Below, piece after piece: positions 8,667-17,661 of a DNA stretch of 42,988 nucleotides. The notes below the pieces were generated by a model, which saw only the letters and a program-made list of their open reading frames with translations, searched no databases and was not told the origin of the DNA. The stretch is from Thermoplasmatota archaeon. Its GTDB lineage: Archaea; Thermoplasmatota; Thermoplasmata; Thermoplasmatales; Thermoplasmataceae. Position numbers and translations under genes: made by a program. Within the stretch, counting starts at the first letter, position 1. Each line of letters starts with the position of its first letter. The stretch is taken from contig JAMDDH010000029.1 in assembly GCA_023488885.1 (NCBI GenBank), positions 1-42,988 on the forward strand. The letters are read 5' to 3'.

Positions 8667-8876
8667 ATGGTCGAATTGAAGGAGGAAATGATCAGAAAAC
8701 TGGAAAGGGAAATCAATTTCTATAGCGTCAAAACAGAAACTCTCAGAGAATTACTGAAAACCAAGAGGCTTGAGCTGTCAGAATCGCAACTGCAATACGA
8801 AATGATAAAGCGGGATCTGGAACGAACCGATTTTCTTATCGGATTGCTGAAGAAATACGGTGAAAGAGATGGATGA
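8667..8876 (+). CDS. Small predicted coiled-coil protein
   Basis: A 69-residue, highly charged protein that is almost entirely helical, with regularly spaced Leu/Ile (MIRKLEREINFYSVKTETL, then LELSESQLQYEMIKRDLE). This indicates a coiled coil. I do not recognise a family. The ATG at 8667 opens an apparent three-gene run (8667-9488) ahead of gyrBA. Its stop overlaps the start of the next helical protein by 8 bases, which suggests translational coupling and perhaps a heteromeric pair. The prefoldin-like size is noted, but no prefoldin signature is visible. Confidence 0.6.
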   Translation: MVELKEEMIRKLEREINFYSVKTETLRELLKTKRLELSESQLQYEMIKRDLERTDFLIGLLKKYGERDG

Positions 8877-9207
8877 TCGGACTGGAACCTTAAGCAGCAT
8901 AGTAAATCTCAGCAGTGAAGAAATAGATGAATTAAGGTATAACTACGGTATCTACGAGGATCTGGTCAGTCGGATAGTCAAATTGCAGGAAAACTTCAGG
9001 TCCCTCTCAATGGAGAAGGGACAAATTGATACCCGGCTTGCAGCATTAAATTATCAGATGTACGAAATGATCACAGTGTTGCAGAAAAACGTGATTGTCC
9101 TCGGCGGGCTGAAATCTGAAATAATGCTGAAAGAGATTGATCTTCCGGACCATATAAAAACAGAGATTGCTGGACTTGCGGATAAATACCTGCTGGTCAG
9201 GCATTAA
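8869..9207 (+). CDS. Helical hypothetical protein, partner of the preceding gene
   Basis: A 112-residue protein from the ATG at 8869; an in-frame GTG at 8860 would add three residues. Two helical stretches are seen (about residues 15-50 and 52-75), separated by a turn. They are followed by a hydrophobic segment with VIVLGGLKSEIML and a short C-terminal helix. This hairpin pattern resembles prefoldin-type coiled-coil proteins in outline only, and I do not recognise the family. It overlaps the upstream coiled-coil gene by 8 bases and is followed 35 bases later by a small TusA-like gene. Confidence 0.6.
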   Translation: MDDRTGTLSSIVNLSSEEIDELRYNYGIYEDLVSRIVKLQENFRSLSMEKGQIDTRLAALNYQMYEMITVLQKNVIVLGGLKSEIMLKEIDLPDHIKTEIAGLADKYLLVRH

Positions 9208-9242
9208 GTTAAGTCTTTAACCAATTCCGTAATTGACCTTTA

Positions 9243-9488
9243 ATGATTGTCGAAGATCACCGGAACATATCCTGTGGCGGCGACCCGTTCAGTTACCTTA
9301 AGAGCGTGATGAAAGGCCTTAATATTCAGATGGAACCAGGTCAGGATGCAAAAATTCTGCTCCTGCGAGAAAAATTTCCCTATGATCCGGGAACGTTTGA
9401 AGGACTGGCAAAAACAACAAAACTATTGCTTGTGGGTGTTGAGGATGAGAAGAAGGAGATAAACTTAATCCTCCGGAAACCGCACTAG
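9243..9488 (+). CDS. Small protein with a possible TusA/SirA-like fold
   Basis: An 81-residue protein. Its order of elements resembles the TusA sulfur-carrier fold: a short strand, then Cys (NISCGGDP, where TusA has CPxP), a helix with SYLKSVMKG, a strand after EPGQ (AKILLL), a second helix, and two strands (KLLLVGVED, EINLILRK). TusA relays sulfur for tRNA thiolation or cofactor synthesis through the first Cys of CPxP. Here a single Cys11 is kept but the motif is altered to CGGDP. The fold assignment is pattern-based and uncertain. It precedes gyrBA by about 97 bases, which include a separate promoter. Confidence 0.4.
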   Translation: MIVEDHRNISCGGDPFSYLKSVMKGLNIQMEPGQDAKILLLREKFPYDPGTFEGLAKTTKLLLVGVEDEKKEINLILRKPH

Positions 9489-9520
9489 ACGAAACGAATC
9501 CATGATTTTTCGTGGTGAAA

Positions 9521-9530
9521 ATTAATATAA
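9521..9530 (+). promoter_or_regulatory. TATA-like box of the gyrBA-hom operon
   Basis: ATTAATATAA lies about 60 bases before the gyrB ATG. This predicts a 5' leader of about 30 bases that carries a ribosome-binding site, in contrast to the leaderless genes nearby. Confidence 0.5.
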
Positions 9531-9570
9531 TAGTTAGCATAGAGACGGAGACAGGAATAGAATTCTACTA

Positions 9571-9578
9571 AAGGAGGG
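9571..9578 (+). promoter_or_regulatory. Strong Shine-Dalgarno site of gyrB
   Basis: AAGGAGGG, followed by a 7-base spacer to the ATG at 9586. It is close to the perfect anti-16S complement. Confidence 0.7.
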
Positions 9579-9585
9579 TATATAA

Positions 9586-11526
9586 ATGGAAAATTATGAT
9601 TCATCTCAAATTCAGATACTGGAGGGATTGAAAGCAGTCCGCAAGGTACCCGGGATGTATATCGGGTCTACGGATGAACGCGGATTGCACCATCTGGTGT
9701 GGGAAGTTGTTGACAACAGTGTTGACGAAGCCATCGCCGGTTTCGCCAAATCGATCTACATAACGATTTTTCCGGACAACTCCGTAAGCGTGGAGGACGA
9801 CGGGAGAGGTATACCGGTGGATATCCACCCTAAATACAAGAGACCTGGCCTGGAAATTGTCCTGACGGAACTGCACAGCGGTGCGAAATTTGATAAGAAG
9901 GTCTACAAGATAACAGGCGGACTCCATGGCGTCGGTGTGCATGTCGTAAATGCCCTTTCGTCAAGACTGACAGCAATAGTCAAGAAAAATGGAGAAATTT
10001 ATTACGAGGAGTTTATCCGAGGAGCCCCAAGTTCCGGATTGAAGTCGCTGAAGCGTGAGGAATTCGAACACCATCCTCCACCGGAGCTGGCCAATATCAA
10101 GCTGAAGCTTGATAAATCACACGGAACAATCATCTGGTTTTACCCGGATACAGAGATATTTGAAACCGTGGAATTCTCTTACAGCACGATTCTGGAGAGG
10201 ATCAGGGATCTTGCTTTCCTGAATCCATTCATCACAATAACCCTTGATGACCTTCGAACTGAACAGAAGGAGACGCTGCATTTCGACGGCGGTCTTTCCG
10301 AATTCGTAAAGTATCTTGGTGAAGGGCACACGCATGTTCACAAGGAGCCAATAGCGTACAGGACTGAGATACAGAATTCGGTGGTAGAATTTGCGTTCCA
10401 GTACAATACTGGAGTTTCAGAAGTGCTGGTAAGCTTTGTAAATAACATCAATACCATAGAAGGGGGAACGCATGTTTCAGGTTTCAGAGCCGGTTTGTCA
10501 AGAGTTATCCAGGATTATGCAAAGAATAACAATATGATCAAAGGCGTCGAGTCGATTACTGGAGACGACGTAAGAGAGGGCATAGTCGCAGTTCTTCATG
10601 TCAGGATCATGGAACCACAATTCGAGGGTCAGACAAAATCAAAACTAGGGAACAGCGAGGCAAGAGGGCTGGTTCAGTCTGCTACGGAACTTTACCTGAA
10701 GGAGTATTTTGAATCATACCCGAACCTCGGGGAAGTAATTGTAAAGAGGGCCATTGCAGCAGCTCTTGCAAGAGAAGCCTCCAGAAAGGCGAGAGACCTG
10801 GTAAGAAGGAAATCCGCCCTTGAAGGTGGGGGATTACCCGGTAAGCTTGCTGATTGTTCATCATCTGATCCTGAGAAAACAGAAATTTACATTGTAGAGG
10901 GAGATTCTGCAGGAGGTTCCGCGAAACAGGCGAGGAATCGTGAATTCCAGGCCATTTTGCCGTTGCGTGGAAAGATATTGAATGTTGAGAAATCGTCTGA
11001 CGTGAAAACCCTGGAAAATCAGGTAATCAGGGATTTAATCACGGCTATGGGCACTAACATAAAAGAAGACATTGACATCGGCAAGCTCAGGTATGGAAAG
11101 ATAATCATAATGACTGATGCTGACGTCGACGGAGCCCACATCAGGACTCTTTTGCTAACGTTCTTCTACCGGTACACAAAGGAACTCATAACCAACGGCA
11201 GCATTTTCTTTGCCCAGCCTCCTCTTTACAGGATACAGAAAGGAGAAAAAGTGGCATACGTCTATTCCGAGAAGGAAAAAGACAAAGTTGCCTCAAAATT
11301 CGGCGCAAATGCCATAACCCAGAGATTCAAGGGTCTCGGAGAAATGAACCCCACACAGTTGTGGGAAACAACCATGAATCCGGAAACAAGAAAACTTGTG
11401 GAAGTAACCATAGAGGACGCAGCTTATGCTGACAGGCTATTTTCAATCCTGATGGGTGACAAGGTAGAACCGAGAAGAAAATTTATCGAAGAGAATGCCA
11501 GGTACGTTACCAACATCGATCTGTGA
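9586..11526 (+). CDS. gyrB: DNA gyrase subunit B (bacterial type)
   Basis: The ATPase subunit of gyrase, which introduces negative supercoils together with GyrA. The 646-residue length is that of short GyrB without the proteobacterial insertion. GHKL ATPase motifs: EVVDNSVDEAIAG (Glu40, Asn44), DDGRGIP (from Asp71), and GGLHGVGVHVVNALS. The TOPRIM domain has VEGDSAGGSAKQARNR (Glu438) and MTDADVDGAHIRTLLLTF (Asp511, Asp513), then the PLYRIQKG and RFKGLGEMNP tail. It is intact. Start ATG 9586 is fixed by the strong upstream ribosome site. gyrA follows after 9 bases. Gyrase in Thermoplasmatales is known to derive from bacteria. Confidence 0.98.
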   Translation: MENYDSSQIQILEGLKAVRKVPGMYIGSTDERGLHHLVWEVVDNSVDEAIAGFAKSIYITIFPDNSVSVEDDGRGIPVDIHPKYKRPGLEIVLTELHSGAKFDKKVYKITGGLHGVGVHVVNALSSRLTAIVKKNGEIYYEEFIRGAPSSGLKSLKREEFEHHPPPELANIKLKLDKSHGTIIWFYPDTEIFETVEFSYSTILERIRDLAFLNPFITITLDDLRTEQKETLHFDGGLSEFVKYLGEGHTHVHKEPIAYRTEIQNSVVEFAFQYNTGVSEVLVSFVNNINTIEGGTHVSGFRAGLSRVIQDYAKNNNMIKGVESITGDDVREGIVAVLHVRIMEPQFEGQTKSKLGNSEARGLVQSATELYLKEYFESYPNLGEVIVKRAIAAALAREASRKARDLVRRKSALEGGGLPGKLADCSSSDPEKTEIYIVEGDSAGGSAKQARNREFQAILPLRGKILNVEKSSDVKTLENQVIRDLITAMGTNIKEDIDIGKLRYGKIIIMTDADVDGAHIRTLLLTFFYRYTKELITNGSIFFAQPPLYRIQKGEKVAYVYSEKEKDKVASKFGANAITQRFKGLGEMNPTQLWETTMNPETRKLVEVTIEDAAYADRLFSILMGDKVEPRRKFIEENARYVTNIDL

Positions 11527-11535
11527 GGGATATTA

Positions 11536-13941
11536 TTGGAAAAAAGACCTATTGAAAACGAAATCAAAAATTCATATCTTGAATATGCAATGAGCGTCAT
11601 AGTGAGCAGGGCCATCCCCGACGTGAAGGATGGTCTTAAGCCTGTTCAGAGGCGCATCCTGTACTCCATGAGCGAACTCGGAGTTACACACGATAAGCCG
11701 TACAAGAAATCGGCAAGAATTGTCGGAGAAACCATGGGTAAATATCACCCCCATGGTGACGTTGCGATTTACGACACTCTCGCAAGAATGGCCCAGGACT
11801 TTTCGATGAGATATCCGCTGATAGACGGGCAGGGTAATTTCGGGTCTATTGATGGAGACGCACCGGCTGCCATGAGGTATACGGAGGCCAGGCTCGCTGA
11901 AATTTCCGAGGAAATGATACACGATATCGACAAGAACACGATCCCATTCAGGCTGAACTTTGACGGCTCACTTGAGGAACCGGAGTATTTCCCCACAAAA
12001 GTTCCAAATCTTCTCCTGAACGGTAGTTCTGGAATAGCAGTCGGAATGGCCACCAACATGGTTCCGCACAATCTAGGAGAAGTAACGGCGGCCATTACCT
12101 ATGCACTGGACCACCCCGAATATGAAGTCGAGGACCTTCTGAAGTTCATAAAAGGACCGGATTTCCCCGGTGGAGGAATAGCATTCTACACTCCTGAACT
12201 GATGGATGCTTATCTTAACGGCCGCGGGAAAGTTATCTGCCAGGGAGAGACTGATCTGACCGAGACCAAGCGAATAATAATTAAGAGCCTGCCCTACGGC
12301 GTGAATAAGGCACTTTTCATCCAGAATGTTGCTGAGCAGGTGAAGAATGAGGTCATAAAGGGTATCACCGACATCAGGGACGAAAGCGACAGGAATGGCA
12401 TGCGTGTGGTCGTAAAAGTCAGAGATGAAGATATGCGCAATCTGGTGCTGAATCAGCTGTACGAGCACTCTGAACTTGAAACCTCAATAAGCATCATAAA
12501 CCTTGTACTTGTTAATAATCAGCCCAAAACAATCAATCTTAAGGGTTTCATAGAGACTTTCATAGCTCACAGGCTTGAAGTCATTGTAAAGCGTTCTGAA
12601 TTCGAACTGGGGAAGTTAAGGGAGAGGGAGCATCTCCTCATAGGTCTCATAAAGGCTCTGGAAGATATTGACAAGGCCATAGATCTGATTAAGAAAGCCA
12701 AGGACGTGCCGACGGCCAGAACTTCCATTATGTCGGCATTTAAACTGGATGATATCCAGGCAAATGCAATACTTGAACTCAGGCTGCAGAGACTTACTGC
12801 TCTTGAGATATCGAAAGTCATGGAGGAAATGGAAGAGGTCCGAAAGAAGATTCTTGGCCTGGAAGAGATACTTTCCAGTGAGCCGAAAAGAAAAGAGATG
12901 ATCAAGGAGGAATTAAAACAACTCTCCAAGAAATATGGTGACAAGAGGAGGACAAAGATCACCTATAAAGAACTCAAGGACAGGAAAATTGAAGACCTCA
13001 TCCCCGAAGAGGATGACGTTGTAATACTGAGTGAAGGGAGTCTTCTCAAGAGAGTTTCGCTTGAAGAATTCAAGGCACAGAGGCGCGGCGGAAAGGGCAT
13101 AATAACTTCCACAAGGAAGGAGGATTCCATCCGTAGCATGGTGGCATGCACGTCTCATGATGACCTTTTCCTTTTTACCAATACAGGACGGGTTCTCAAG
13201 ATCAAGACATATGAAATCGATAAGAAATCAAGGAAATCAGTCGGTGTTTCTGCCTCGACATATCTTCCGCTAACTGAGGGAGAAACGGTTAAGCAGATCA
13301 TGAAGGCTCCGGAAAATAAAACATCACAACTGGTTATCCTTACCAGGAAAGGATTCATAAAACAGACCTCCGCGGAGACGCTCTTTACAATGAGGACCTC
13401 AGGTCTCAAGATAATAACTCTGGGAGAAGATGACGAGGTTGTTGGAGTCGAAACAACGAGCGGAAACCAGGATCTTGTAGCCATATCCAGTTCAGGAAAA
13501 GCTTCCGTATTCAAACTGGCGGAAGTCAGGATTACCGGAAGGTCGTCACGGGGCGTAAGGGCAATGAGACTGAAAGGTCATGACTTCATCATCACAGGTT
13601 TCGTCGCAGAAGATGATCAGGAAATCCTCACAGTCTCCGAGAACGGTATCGGGAAACGCACCCCAATTAAACAGTTTTCCGTACATCACAGGGGAACAGC
13701 CGGAAACCTGGTGTTCAAGGAGAACGAAAGGACCGGCAGGCTTGTCAAAGCTATTCCGGTTAGAGCTGACGAGCAGATACTAATAGTCACTAAAAACGAG
13801 AAAACTATCCGGCTCAAGGTCAGTGAGATAAAGAGCCAGAGCAGAGTTACTTCCGGAGTAAAGTTGATAGATGTCGGGGAAGGAGACTGGGTGCAGGAGG
13901 TTTCCCGGCTGGATGCATCGGAAGCCGAGGAGATTCTTTGA
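11536..13941 (+). CDS. gyrA: DNA gyrase subunit A
   Basis: The cleavage/wrapping subunit of gyrase, 801 residues from a TTG at 11536 with GAGGGA just upstream. The winged-helix breakage domain carries the catalytic Tyr115 in [10 protein letters not shown], with the nearby [10 protein letters not shown] and quinolone-pocket region. A long coiled coil follows (about 370-490). The C-terminal beta-pinwheel starts with a full GyrA-box, QRRGGKG (515-521), which in bacteria is needed to wrap DNA and supercoil negatively. This argues for true gyrase rather than topoisomerase IV activity. The stop overlaps the TTG start of the homoserine dehydrogenase gene (TTGA), so expression is likely coupled. Confidence 0.98.
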   Translation: MEKRPIENEIKNSYLEYAMSVIVSRAIPDVKDGLKPVQRRILYSMSELGVTHDKPYKKSARIVGETMGKYHPHGDVAIYDTLARMAQDFSMRYPLIDGQGNFGSIDGDAPAAMRYTEARLAEISEEMIHDIDKNTIPFRLNFDGSLEEPEYFPTKVPNLLLNGSSGIAVGMATNMVPHNLGEVTAAITYALDHPEYEVEDLLKFIKGPDFPGGGIAFYTPELMDAYLNGRGKVICQGETDLTETKRIIIKSLPYGVNKALFIQNVAEQVKNEVIKGITDIRDESDRNGMRVVVKVRDEDMRNLVLNQLYEHSELETSISIINLVLVNNQPKTINLKGFIETFIAHRLEVIVKRSEFELGKLREREHLLIGLIKALEDIDKAIDLIKKAKDVPTARTSIMSAFKLDDIQANAILELRLQRLTALEISKVMEEMEEVRKKILGLEEILSSEPKRKEMIKEELKQLSKKYGDKRRTKITYKELKDRKIEDLIPEEDDVVILSEGSLLKRVSLEEFKAQRRGGKGIITSTRKEDSIRSMVACTSHDDLFLFTNTGRVLKIKTYEIDKKSRKSVGVSASTYLPLTEGETVKQIMKAPENKTSQLVILTRKGFIKQTSAETLFTMRTSGLKIITLGEDDEVVGVETTSGNQDLVAISSSGKASVFKLAEVRITGRSSRGVRAMRLKGHDFIITGFVAEDDQEILTVSENGIGKRTPIKQFSVHHRGTAGNLVFKENERTGRLVKAIPVRADEQILIVTKNEKTIRLKVSEIKSQSRVTSGVKLIDVGEGDWVQEVSRLDASEAEEIL

Positions 13942-14936
13942 AAGTAGCATTAATGGGACTGGGCAACGTCGGACGGAATCTACTCAGGATTCTGGACGAA
14001 GAAGAGAACAGAATAAGCCAGGCATGCGGTAGCGCGATTGAGATCATATCGGCCTCTGATTCTTCCGGCACTGCCCTGTTCCGGCAACCGATCAGGCCAA
14101 AGGATCTGCTTAATGCGAAAGTTAAAGGATCTTTTCCGACAGGATTTACTGAAGGCTCCATTGACGACGTGCTGGAAATGAAACCTGATGCGATCATTGA
14201 TATGTCTCCCGCAACGAAGGATGGAAACAGGGAGCTCGGCATCTATCTAAAGGCAATAAAGCATGGATCGCACATAATCACTGCAAACAAATCGCCACTT
14301 GCCCTGCACTGGAAAGAAATAATGGACGAGGCGAGACTAAACGACATCTCGATATTGCATGAGGCAACGGTTGCAGGTGGAGTTCCAATATTCAATTTTG
14401 TTAAATTCAGTTGCGGACCTTCCTCGATCATAACTTTTCATGGGATTGTAAGCCTCACGGCAAATTATGTGCTGAATCTCATGGCAAAGGGAATAGATTT
14501 TAAATATGCCGTGAAGAAAGCACAGGAAATGGGCATAGCGGAAGCGGATTACACAGATGACACCTCGGGATTGGATGCTGCCAGAAAATCCGTGATTCTG
14601 GCGAATGCTCTGTACAACAGGAATTATACGTTGAAAGACATAAAATATTCCGGTATAGAGCAGCTCTCTCCAGATGACATTATGGAACATGGAAAGAAGA
14701 TGAGGCTGGTTACTGACCTAAAAATGGTAAACGGCAAATTCGAGCTGTTCTCCGGGTTCAGGACACTACAGGACGAGGATTTTTGTCTGACCATTGGTGA
14801 GACTTCACTGGGATATGAACTGGTTACGAACAATAGCGGAACCCTGAGGCTTTACAGCACTCACGATGGACCAAGGGAAACTGCGTCGGCTGTAGTTAAC
14901 GACATCATGATCCTCGCGAGATCGATCCAGAGGTAG
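13938..14936 (+). CDS. hom: Homoserine dehydrogenase
   Basis: Reduces aspartate semialdehyde to homoserine for threonine and methionine synthesis. It is a 332-residue single-domain form without the C-terminal ACT domain, so no built-in threonine feedback is seen. The N-terminal NAD(P) fold has GLGNVGRN (7-14). The catalytic domain shows [32 protein letters not shown] and [16 protein letters not shown], the standard homoserine-dehydrogenase blocks. The first ATG is within the protein, so the TTG at 13938 is the natural start; it overlaps the gyrA stop by four bases. Operon placement behind gyrase has no obvious metabolic logic. Confidence 0.93.
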   Translation: MKVALMGLGNVGRNLLRILDEEENRISQACGSAIEIISASDSSGTALFRQPIRPKDLLNAKVKGSFPTGFTEGSIDDVLEMKPDAIIDMSPATKDGNRELGIYLKAIKHGSHIITANKSPLALHWKEIMDEARLNDISILHEATVAGGVPIFNFVKFSCGPSSIITFHGIVSLTANYVLNLMAKGIDFKYAVKKAQEMGIAEADYTDDTSGLDAARKSVILANALYNRNYTLKDIKYSGIEQLSPDDIMEHGKKMRLVTDLKMVNGKFELFSGFRTLQDEDFCLTIGETSLGYELVTNNSGTLRLYSTHDGPRETASAVVNDIMILARSIQR

Positions 14937-14983
14937 CTGCTCGATAGCCAATATTTTAGTGAAGTTCGGTATTTCAGGATACA

Positions 14984-15937
14984 TTGACCGCAATCAAAAG
15001 GCACGAGATACCAATAGCAATCAGGGCACTGAAAACAGCAAACATTTACGAGATATTTTCCAACAGGCATATACTGGTGGATACGGGAATGTCTCCCGAG
15101 ACTATCCCATACCTTGAACAGAGGGGAGTGGATCTGGCTTCACTGGACATGGTCATAATGACTCATCTCCACATTGATCACATAGGCGGGGCAGAAGCAA
15201 TCCACAAGGAGTACAATATTCCACTGGCCATGGGAATTGAAGATATCCGCCGCGTTGATCAGATCAGGGAGAGTCCGGAGAGTTTCCAGAAATTCCTCAT
15301 GTCATTTATGACGCTTAATGGAACTCCTGAGGGTATTTTAACAAAAATGGTAAGTCACCATTCAGTTCTCGACAACATCGGCACCTATAAGGATATAGAC
15401 TTTGAAATAAAACTGAAGGGAAATGAAAAGGTGGATGATGGCATATCTGTTATACATAACCCGGGACATTCTCCAGGATCGATGTCAGTATATATTGAGA
15501 ACGACGGAAAACTTCTCACAGGTGATCATCTCCTGCCAGGTATAACGCCGAATATCAGTTTCTACGATGAAAATTCTGACATGCTCGGATTGTATATGGA
15601 TAGTCTCAAGAAGACACTGAAGCTTGAACCGAACGAGATTCTTCCCGGACACAGAGATCCTTTCGGGAATTCAGCCGAAAGAGTACATCAGATACTGAAA
15701 CATCACGACGAAAGACTCGGACAGATCCTTTTAGCGGTGAAAGAGTGGAAAACCGCTTACGAAGTAGCAAGAATTATACCTTGGAGCAAGGGCAGAACCC
15801 TGGATTCCATGAATCTTCTGGAGATGAACTTCGCAATTGGTGAGGCGATTTCCCACCTGAGGCATCTCACAATCGATGGAAATGCAGAAAAAAGGGAAAG
15901 GAATGGTCTGGTTGAATTCAGGTCAGTCCAAACATGA
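14984..15937 (+). CDS. MBL-fold metal-dependent hydrolase
   Basis: A 317-residue metallo-beta-lactamase-fold protein. The metal site is visible: THLHIDHIGG (HxHxDH), NPGHSPGSMSVYIE for the next His, TGDHLL for the bridging Asp, and LPGHRDPFGN for the last His. The C-terminal 90 residues are helical, with a possible winged-helix tail as in LACTB2-like or hydroxyacylglutathione-hydrolase-like enzymes. The substrate cannot be deduced; thioester and phosphodiester hydrolases share this plan. The start TTG at 14984 is the most upstream in-frame initiation-type codon and is somewhat uncertain. The 3' end overlaps the convergent aldo/keto reductase by 15 bases. Confidence 0.85.
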   Translation: MTAIKRHEIPIAIRALKTANIYEIFSNRHILVDTGMSPETIPYLEQRGVDLASLDMVIMTHLHIDHIGGAEAIHKEYNIPLAMGIEDIRRVDQIRESPESFQKFLMSFMTLNGTPEGILTKMVSHHSVLDNIGTYKDIDFEIKLKGNEKVDDGISVIHNPGHSPGSMSVYIENDGKLLTGDHLLPGITPNISFYDENSDMLGLYMDSLKKTLKLEPNEILPGHRDPFGNSAERVHQILKHHDERLGQILLAVKEWKTAYEVARIIPWSKGRTLDSMNLLEMNFAIGEAISHLRHLTIDGNAEKRERNGLVEFRSVQT

Positions 15938-16732
15938 CTTCAGGAATTCATAGTCATCTTTCCTCAATTCCATCCGGGAACCTTCAATGAGCATGTCAAT
16001 ATGTGATTTGCTGGATGACTTTGGAATTGGCAAAGATCGCTCCATTGTGTAGCGTAGAGCCACCTGGACAGCAGTTGCATTGTATTTTTCTGCCACTTTA
16101 TTCAGTTCGCTGAATCCTGAGACTTTTCCCTTGAGTATTGGCGTGTAGGAAATGACCTCTACTCCATTTTTTTCGCAGAAAGGTATGATATCTTTTTCCG
16201 GACCTCTCGTACCGTAGTTGTATAATATCTGGTTTGCGGCTATGTCCGTATACTTTGATGCCGACATCGCGTCAGAAAGCTGTTCAACATCAAAATTGCT
16301 GACACCTATACTTCTCACAAGACCTTGTTTCAAGAGTTCCTCCATTGCGCCGATTGTCTCACTCACCGGCACAGAGGGATTTGGCCAATGTATTAGGTAA
16401 AGATCAAGATAAGGTGTTTTAAGGCGCCGTAAACTTGCTCTGGCAGATTTTATCAGGGAATCAAGATGCAGGTTTGTTTTCCAAACCTTGGAGATGATAA
16501 AAACATCTTCTCTGGGAACACCCTCAATCGCTTTAGCGACTATCTCCTCAGTATGGCCCGCCCCATACATTTCTGCGGTGTCTATGACGTTGATACCTCT
16601 CGAGACGGCATATCTTATCGCATCAACACAGGTCGAGTCATTGGTCTTGTCGGCAGTTTGCCATCCCCCCATTCCCCATGTTCCAAGGCCTATGTCTGAA
16701 ACAGAGCGTCCTCCGAGCCTCTTTGTCATCAT
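15923..16732 (-). CDS. Aldo/keto reductase
   Basis: A 269-residue NAD(P)H-dependent oxidoreductase of the AKR superfamily with the complete catalytic tetrad: Asp51 and Tyr56 in IDTAEMYGAG, Lys82 in ISKVW, and His115 in YLIHWPN. A cofactor-binding segment lies near the C-terminus (PIPKSSSKSHID). Short bacterial/archaeal AKRs of this size reduce a range of aldehydes and keto-sugars, so the substrate is unknown. It starts at the first of two adjacent ATG codons. A TATA-like TTATTATG lies upstream on the minus strand at about 16748-16760, immediately next to the remnant IS605 end. The insertion therefore sits just behind its promoter. Confidence 0.92.
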   Translation of the reverse strand: MMTKRLGGRSVSDIGLGTWGMGGWQTADKTNDSTCVDAIRYAVSRGINVIDTAEMYGAGHTEEIVAKAIEGVPREDVFIISKVWKTNLHLDSLIKSARASLRRLKTPYLDLYLIHWPNPSVPVSETIGAMEELLKQGLVRSIGVSNFDVEQLSDAMSASKYTDIAANQILYNYGTRGPEKDIIPFCEKNGVEVISYTPILKGKVSGFSELNKVAEKYNATAVQVALRYTMERSLPIPKSSSKSHIDMLIEGSRMELRKDDYEFLKSCLD

Positions 16733-16763
16733 TGGTCAACATGTTTTTTTGCATAATAACTTA

Positions 16764-16800
16764 ACATCGCGAGCGGGAATCCATTTCAGCAAGATAGGGT
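16764..16800 (+). mobile_element. Solo left-end remnant of an IS200/IS605 element
   Basis: Holds GCGAGCGGGAAT (16769-16780) and GCAAGATAGGG (16789-16799). Both strings also occur, in the same order and nearly the same spacing, in the left end of the complete IS605-type element at 37528-37560. The preceding bases AACAT are shared as well. No tnpA or tnpB follows. The inner hairpin arms are degenerate (TCAGC where the complete copy has TCGC). Confidence 0.65.
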
Positions 16801-16930
16801 AAAATCAACGGAAGAGTCGTTATTTCCTTGGAATACCTATGTCCGCAAAATGCTGGAATGGCAAGATAATATGCCTGAAGAGTTCTATACTTCTGTAACT
16901 CTCATGCCAAAGGCGTATATCAACTCCTGA
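16793..16930 (+). pseudogene. Short open-frame remnant, possibly of an FAD-linked oxidase
   Basis: Directly after the remnant IS end a frame stays open for about 45 codons up to TGA at 16928-16930. It encodes a protein-like segment containing EESLFPWNTYVRKMLEWQ and MPEEFYTSVTLMPKAYINS. The spacing of aromatic residues and the MPEEFYTSV block recall the substrate-domain region of berberine-bridge-like FAD oxidases. This is a weak resemblance from memory. No start codon or promoter fits, so I treat it as a fragment. Confidence 0.25.
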
Positions 16931-16992
16931 AGTGTGAAAGGATCAAGTATGATCGTTGAAAAAGAAAGCCTCATTAACAAGGGTGAGACTGT

Positions 16993-17661
16993 TCACGGGA
17001 TATTCCTTTTTGGAGGATTCTGGGTCTTATTGTCCTTTGCTCTCCACAGATACAGAGAAGCAATGCTGCAGTATGGGTGCCATTTAATAGCAACTTTTCT
17101 TATGGTGTCGCCATCTGGACGTTGTTCAAGGGCGTATAGATTCTTGATGGAATTCCTTATTCCAAGATCTTCCCACGGCAGAATATCTGGTCTCCCCAGT
17201 GAAAATATCAAGAACATCTTGGCGGTCCATACACCGATTCCCTTGACTTTAACGAGTTCTTCTACTATTTTGTCATCTGGTGCACTATCGAAATTACTGA
17301 GGTTCAATTCTCCATCCGTAATTCTTCTTGCGAAATCCTTCAGGTAAGAGACTTTTGCCCATGATATTCCCTGTAATCGGAGTTTCTCATCAGGTATACT
17401 GAGGATTCCATGAGGGTCCGGATAGTTATTCCGGAACAATCCATTCACCTTTGTGAGTATGGCATCTGCCGCTTTGGGAGTTAATTGTTGGGAAATTATC
17501 GATTCATAAATCGAATAAAAATAATCTTTCTGGGCAGTGAATTCAAGAGGCTTATGGGCAGCAATAAGTCGGTCGAGAACTTCATCGTTCTCTCTAAGGT
17601 GCTTAATTCCCGTTTCCATTACTTTAGGATTTGAAAGAGTTGCATCATTTTCAGGGGCCAT
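16993..17661 (-). CDS. alkA: DNA-3-methyladenine glycosylase II (AlkA-type, HhH-GPD)
   Basis: A 222-residue base-excision glycosylase that removes alkylated bases such as 3-methyladenine. The helix-hairpin-helix (VKVKGIGVWTAKMFLIFSL, about 137-155) is followed by the catalytic Asp165 in LPWEDLGIR, as in AlkA. The N-terminal helical part contains the ESIISQQLTPKAA block of the family. No iron-sulfur Cys loop is present, which argues against the EndoIII/MutY branches. The ATG overlaps the stop of the upstream methyltransferase (TGATG), so the two are translationally coupled. Ogt and Ada genes lie within 7 kb, all serving alkylation repair. Confidence 0.92.
   Translation of the reverse strand: MAPENDATLSNPKVMETGIKHLRENDEVLDRLIAAHKPLEFTAQKDYFYSIYESIISQQLTPKAADAILTKVNGLFRNNYPDPHGILSIPDEKLRLQGISWAKVSYLKDFARRITDGELNLSNFDSAPDDKIVEELVKVKGIGVWTAKMFLIFSLGRPDILPWEDLGIRNSIKNLYALEQRPDGDTIRKVAIKWHPYCSIASLYLWRAKDNKTQNPPKRNIP

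Noticed and set aside
12567-12962. Minus-strand frames within gyrA
   Set aside because: Ser/Leu-rich shadows of the gyrA coiled coil.
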